8,987 nt of DNA from Pseudomonadota bacterium (GTDB lineage: Bacteria; Pseudomonadota; Alphaproteobacteria; Parvibaculales; Parvibaculaceae), in contig JAJXZC010000167.1 in assembly GCA_021780275.1 (NCBI GenBank), positions 1-8,987 on the forward strand, read 5' to 3'. Position numbers and translations under genes: made by a program. Of this stretch, positions 4,903 to 8,987 are shown piece by piece. The notes beneath the pieces are model-generated. The model was not told the DNA's origin. It made no database searches and was given only the letters and a program-made list of their open reading frames with translations. How positions within the stretch are numbered: position 1 is the stretch's first letter; each line of letters starts with the position of its first letter.

Positions 4903-6252
4903 TCAGATCACGCCGAGGTCGGGCAGGCTCCCGCCCGAGGCGAGGCCCAGTATTCCATCGATGATGCGGTCCGCATCGGCGACGCCGCCATGGGCCAGCA
5001 ACATGCGGGCCTTCGCCACCATGTCCGCATCCGAAAGCGGCGCTTCGGGATCGCCCTTGGCATTCTGCCGGGCGACTTCGAGCTTCGTTCCGTCGACCAG
5101 ACGAACGCGTACCGCCGAACCCCAGGACTTCGGATAGGCCGAAAGATAAGGCTCGCGGGCGGCGATCGAGACTTTCAACGCCAGCGCCGCGCACTCGCTG
5201 CGCGCTGCGGGGCCGAAAGCTTCGAAGTCGACCGGATGGCGCGTCAGGGCCGCAGCAACCGCATGTTGCAGCGAGAACTTCGCTTCGTAGTCGCTGTTGG
5301 CCACCGGCCGATTGCAGACGTCGAGCGCTGCCTGATAGGCGTCTACCTCGACAGCCTCGATTGCGCGGCCCGCGATCTTCACCCGCAATTCCTCGGCGGC
5401 ATCGATTGCCGGATGGGTATGACGGCAGGATGGCCAGGGCTTGATGGAGGTCAGCAGAAGCTGCCACGGCGCGTCGGGCGCGCGCAGCACGGCGGCAGGA
5501 TCGGCATCCGGGCAGGCAGCGCGGAAGAAGCCCTTTTCGCCTTCGAGAATGTGGGGCGGGCCGGTAAAACCGAAGACGGCGAGCTCGCCCGCCTTGAGTC
5601 CGGCCTCGGCGGCATGGCCCGCATGAAGATGCTTCGTCATGGCCCCGGTTTCGAGAAACTGCCAGAGGCCCGCCGACTGACTGCCCGCATTGCCCAGAGC
5701 GTCGACGGCCTGCGCATCCGAAAGGCCGAGGAGATAGGCTGCCGCCATCGCGGAACCGTAGGGTCCGCAGGTCGCCGTATTGTGCCAGATACGGTAATGG
5801 GCCGGGCCAACCGCCATGCCGACGCGCGTCGTCGCCTCGAACCCGTGAAGCACCGACTCGAGGAGCGCGCGCCCGCTTGCCCGGCGATGCCGCGCGAGCG
5901 CCCAGGCCGCCGGAACCACGACGCAGCCCGGATGCACCACCGACCCGCGATGGAGGTCATCTGTTTCCAGAATGTGGCAAAGGCCACCCATCAGAAAGGC
6001 GAGGTGCTCGGGATCCGGCTCGGCGTTGCTGCGCGTCTTCTCAGCCGACCAGGCGAGCAGCGCCCGACCGGGGACGGAGTTGCGTCCCGCCAGAATATTG
6101 GCGACCGCGTCGAGCGTGAACAGGGCTGCCGCCTCGAGATCGCCGGTCCCGATGGGCTTCGAACGGATCAGTCGGACAAGGCCCTGAGTCAGCGACTGGC
6201 TCGCGCTATTTTCCAGAACCTCGTCCGATCGCTCGGCTGCATGCGTCGTCAT
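4903..6252 (-). CDS. MmgE/PrpD family protein, 449 aa
   Basis: Member of the family that includes 2-methylcitrate dehydratase and cis-aconitate decarboxylase; cytoplasmic. The helical first domain contains LETDDLHRGSVVHPG (95-109, with the conserved Asp98/Asp99 and His107), WHNTATCG (156-163), and MTKHLHAGHAAEAGLKA (205-221), whose Lys207 is a usual active-site residue. FGFTGP (227-232) and KPWPSCRHTHPAIDAA (271-286) follow, then AKFSLQHAVAAAL (324-336) in the second domain. Length is normal for the family. The ATG at 6252 is chosen because GGGGA lies five bases upstream; an in-frame TTG at 6291 would add 13 unconserved residues. No prpB, prpC or other methylcitrate-cycle gene is adjacent, so methylcitrate dehydration is not supported and a different carboxylic-acid substrate is possible. 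Family is secure; reaction is not. Confidence 0.9.
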   Translation of the reverse strand: MTTHAAERSDEVLENSASQSLTQGLVRLIRSKPIGTGDLEAAALFTLDAVANILAGRNSVPGRALLAWSAEKTRSNAEPDPEHLAFLMGGLCHILETDDLHRGSVVHPGCVVVPAAWALARHRRASGRALLESVLHGFEATTRVGMAVGPAHYRIWHNTATCGPYGSAMAAAYLLGLSDAQAVDALGNAGSQSAGLWQFLETGAMTKHLHAGHAAEAGLKAGELAVFGFTGPPHILEGEKGFFRAACPDADPAAVLRAPDAPWQLLLTSIKPWPSCRHTHPAIDAAEELRVKIAGRAIEAVEVDAYQAALDVCNRPVANSDYEAKFSLQHAVAAALTRHPVDFEAFGPAARSECAALALKVSIAAREPYLSAYPKSWGSAVRVRLVDGTKLEVARQNAKGDPEAPLSDADMVAKARMLLAHGGVADADRIIDGILGLASGGSLPDLGVI

Positions 6253-6356
6253 ACTTGTCCCCGGTCCGCGACAGGCGGCTATTTTCCTCAATCGTTAACG
6301 CGGCTTGGAGGGAAAGGAAAGGCATGCGAGGGAGTGAATGGAGCATACGGGGCTTC

Positions 6357-6385
6357 TTGCCGCTCAACCTGCGGCTGATTATAAG
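6357..6385 (+). promoter_or_regulatory. Sigma70-type promoter for rlpA-dacA-tmk
   Basis: TTGCCG (6357-6362) and TATAAG (6380-6385, 5 of 6 matches) are 17 bases apart. Transcription would start near 6392, leaving a leader of about 85 bases before the rlpA ATG. No equally good promoter is seen before dacA or tmk, so this probably drives all three genes. Confidence 0.5.
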
Positions 6386-6419
6386 CTTGATGATGTTCGC
6401 GCGCGTGAGTCGCCGGTCC

Positions 6420-6463
6420 GGACAACAGGCAGGGTTGTCCAGAGGCGCAGTTCCGCGCGGAAC
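6420..6463 (+). promoter_or_regulatory. Two hairpins in the rlpA leader
   Basis: GGACAAC (6420-6426) and GTTGTCC (6434-6440) form a perfect seven-pair stem with a 7-base loop. Ten bases later GTTCCGCGCGGAAC (6450-6463) is a perfect 14-base palindrome that can fold into a five-pair stem. It ends one base before the AGGGG ribosome site (6465-6469) of rlpA. The structures could affect translation or mRNA stability, or the palindrome could be a protein-binding site. I do not recognise a known riboswitch. Confidence 0.45.
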
Positions 6464-6476
6464 CAGGGGTATCCGA

Positions 6477-7568
6477 ATGAGCGGTTCGATGTCGTCCGAT
6501 ATGGTCTGGCCCATGCCGATCAGGTCACGGGCTTTGCCATTTGGCTGGGCGGCGATGGCGGCCATGGCGCTGATGCTTGCCGCCTGCGGAACCAGCCGCA
6601 GCACCGACCACGTTCCGACGGGCGAGGGCGGCTCCTACAAGATCGGCAAGCCCTATCAGGTCGCCGGTGTCTGGTACTACCCGCATGAGGACGAGAATTA
6701 CGACTCCACGGGTATCGGCTCATGGTACGGCCCGCAGTTTCACGGCAAGCAGACAGCGAATGGCGAGACGTTCGATCAGGAAGCGCTGACCGCCGCGCAT
6801 CCGACCTTGCCGATGCCGGTTCTCGTCCGCGTGACCAATCTCGAAAACGGGCGGTCGGTGGTCGTCCGGGTCAATGATCGCGGGCCCTTCGTCAATGGCC
6901 GCGAGATCGACCTTTCGCACAAGGCGGCGGAACTTCTGGACTATGACCGCAAGGGCACGGCGAGAGTCCGCGTACAGTATCTCGGCCGCGCGCCGCTGCC
7001 GGGCATTCCCGGCACGATGAAGACGCAGGTGGCCTCGGCAACCGGCCAGGAAACCTTCATCGCGCCGAAGCCCGCCATGGACGAGAGCGAGAAACAGGTT
7101 TCCATTGTGCCCAAATCTTCGGTCACCGCCGTCGCGCTCGCGCCGGTTGCCGGGGTGAAGGTCGCGTCATCGGCGCCGGTTTCATCGGCGCCGGTTTCGG
7201 TTTCCGCCTCCACGCTCTCCGCGCCGAAGCCCGCAGGCGGGATGAAACCCGTTTCCGACGAAACGCAGGTCGCCAGCGCCAATGTGCTGCCGCCGACGCC
7301 CGCCGCCGTGCAACAGGTGCCCGTGCCTGCAGGCACGAACCTCTTTGTGCAGGCCGGTTCTTTCCGCAGCTTCGCCAATGCCGAGTCCGTGCATCAGCAG
7401 TTGCTCGCGCAGGGGTTCAACAATGTGCAGGTGAAACCTGTGCAGGTCGAAGGGGCGCAATATTATCGTGTGCGCGTGGGGCCGCTGCCCAACGTATCCG
7501 CCGCCGACGCGTCGCTGCAGAACGTCATACAGAAGGGCCATGCCGGGGCGCGCATCATCGTCGATTAG
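6477..7568 (+). CDS. rlpA: RlpA: septal lipoprotein lytic transglycosylase with DPBB and SPOR domains, 363 aa
   Basis: Outer-membrane lipoprotein that binds and cleaves stripped peptidoglycan strands, usually at division sites. The ATG at 6477 has AGGGG seven bases upstream; the frame is open to 6255 but only this start places a lipoprotein signal near the N terminus. The signal ends in lipobox Leu34-Ala-Ala-Cys37. The double-psi beta-barrel spans about 79-154: GIGSWYGPQFHGKQTANGE (79-97), TAAH (105-108) and NDRGPF (133-138). Glu97, His108 and Asp134 match residues needed for activity in the family. A Pro/Ala/Ser/Val-rich linker (about 175-285) holds a small tandem repeat. The SPOR domain (about 288-363, LFVQAGSF to the end) binds glycan at the septum. 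dacA follows after 47 bases. Preserved catalytic residues support an active enzyme. Confidence 0.95.
   Translation: MSGSMSSDMVWPMPIRSRALPFGWAAMAAMALMLAACGTSRSTDHVPTGEGGSYKIGKPYQVAGVWYYPHEDENYDSTGIGSWYGPQFHGKQTANGETFDQEALTAAHPTLPMPVLVRVTNLENGRSVVVRVNDRGPFVNGREIDLSHKAAELLDYDRKGTARVRVQYLGRAPLPGIPGTMKTQVASATGQETFIAPKPAMDESEKQVSIVPKSSVTAVALAPVAGVKVASSAPVSSAPVSVSASTLSAPKPAGGMKPVSDETQVASANVLPPTPAAVQQVPVPAGTNLFVQAGSFRSFANAESVHQQLLAQGFNNVQVKPVQVEGAQYYRVRVGPLPNVSAADASLQNVIQKGHAGARIIVD
7167..7196 (+). repeat. Two tandem copies of a 15-base unit inside rlpA
   Basis: TCATCGGCGCCGGTT occurs twice in a row without mismatch (7167-7181, 7182-7196). It lies in the linker coding region and gives SSAPVSSAPV in the protein. 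The unit is a multiple of three, so copy changes would alter linker length without a frameshift. Confidence 0.9.
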
Positions 7569-7615
7569 ACGGACATGCGCACACCTGCCGACGCCACTGA
7601 AAGGGAATATCCGAT

Positions 7616-8987
<1,372 letters not shown>

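Noticed and set aside
4505..5467. A 320-codon minus-strand open frame overlapping the 136-aa gene and MmgE/PrpD
   Set aside because: It is frame-shifted relative to MmgE/PrpD, very rich in Arg and Ser, and matches nothing.
4990..6378. A 462-codon open frame on the plus strand opposite the MmgE/PrpD gene
   Set aside because: It is a reverse-strand shadow in GC-rich DNA. Its translation is Arg/Gly-rich without any family pattern, while the minus strand has clear conserved motifs.
6255..6476. Longer N terminus of RlpA (74 extra codons)
   Set aside because: It would bury the lipoprotein signal inside the protein and start upstream of the predicted promoter.

Overview
The window looks like chromosomal DNA of a GC-rich alphaproteobacterium, probably of the Rhizobiales/Hyphomicrobiales type. 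The right edge holds rlpA, dacA and tmk in one direction with tight spacing, an order I associate with that class. The ribbon-helix-helix and MmgE/PrpD proteins also fit it. Genus cannot be fixed from the sequence; Parvibaculum-like bacteria are a guess only.

Layout. Bases 1-803: a small two-gene locus with a 57-residue unknown protein (minus strand) divergent from a 63-residue ribbon-helix-helix protein (plus strand). The gap between them is packed with overlapping palindromes and candidate promoters. About 280 bases without a gene follow, ending at a tRNA-Ser(UGA) on the minus strand (804-891). Bases 904-2864: two divergent glycosyltransferases, family GT25 (minus) and family GT8 (plus), the latter with a good promoter that also settles its start. 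Bases 2867-4309: a DHA2-type MFS drug exporter (minus). Bases 4489-4899: a 136-residue protein of unknown function with two membrane segments. Bases 4903-6252: an MmgE/PrpD-family protein (minus). Bases 6357-8987: a promoter and structured leader, then rlpA (lipoprotein lytic transglycosylase, DPBB plus SPOR), dacA (D,D-carboxypeptidase) and the 5' part of tmk (thymidylate kinase), which runs off the window.

How the genes work together. RlpA and DacA both act on peptidoglycan outside the inner membrane, RlpA probably at the septum through its SPOR domain. Tmk supplies dTDP for DNA synthesis, so this transcription unit links wall remodelling with replication. The two glycosyltransferases probably decorate lipopolysaccharide or another surface glycan, but no other glycan genes are visible. 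The exporter and the MmgE/PrpD protein look like stand-alone genes. Two neighbouring pairs converge with only 2 and 3 bases between stop codons, leaving no room for terminators.

I see no clear new defence or mobile system, CRISPR array, insertion sequence or integrase. The most interesting structure is the 275-344 control region of the small ribbon-helix-helix locus. Next are the open frame that continues past the neighbouring gene's TAG codon and the hairpin-rich rlpA leader.
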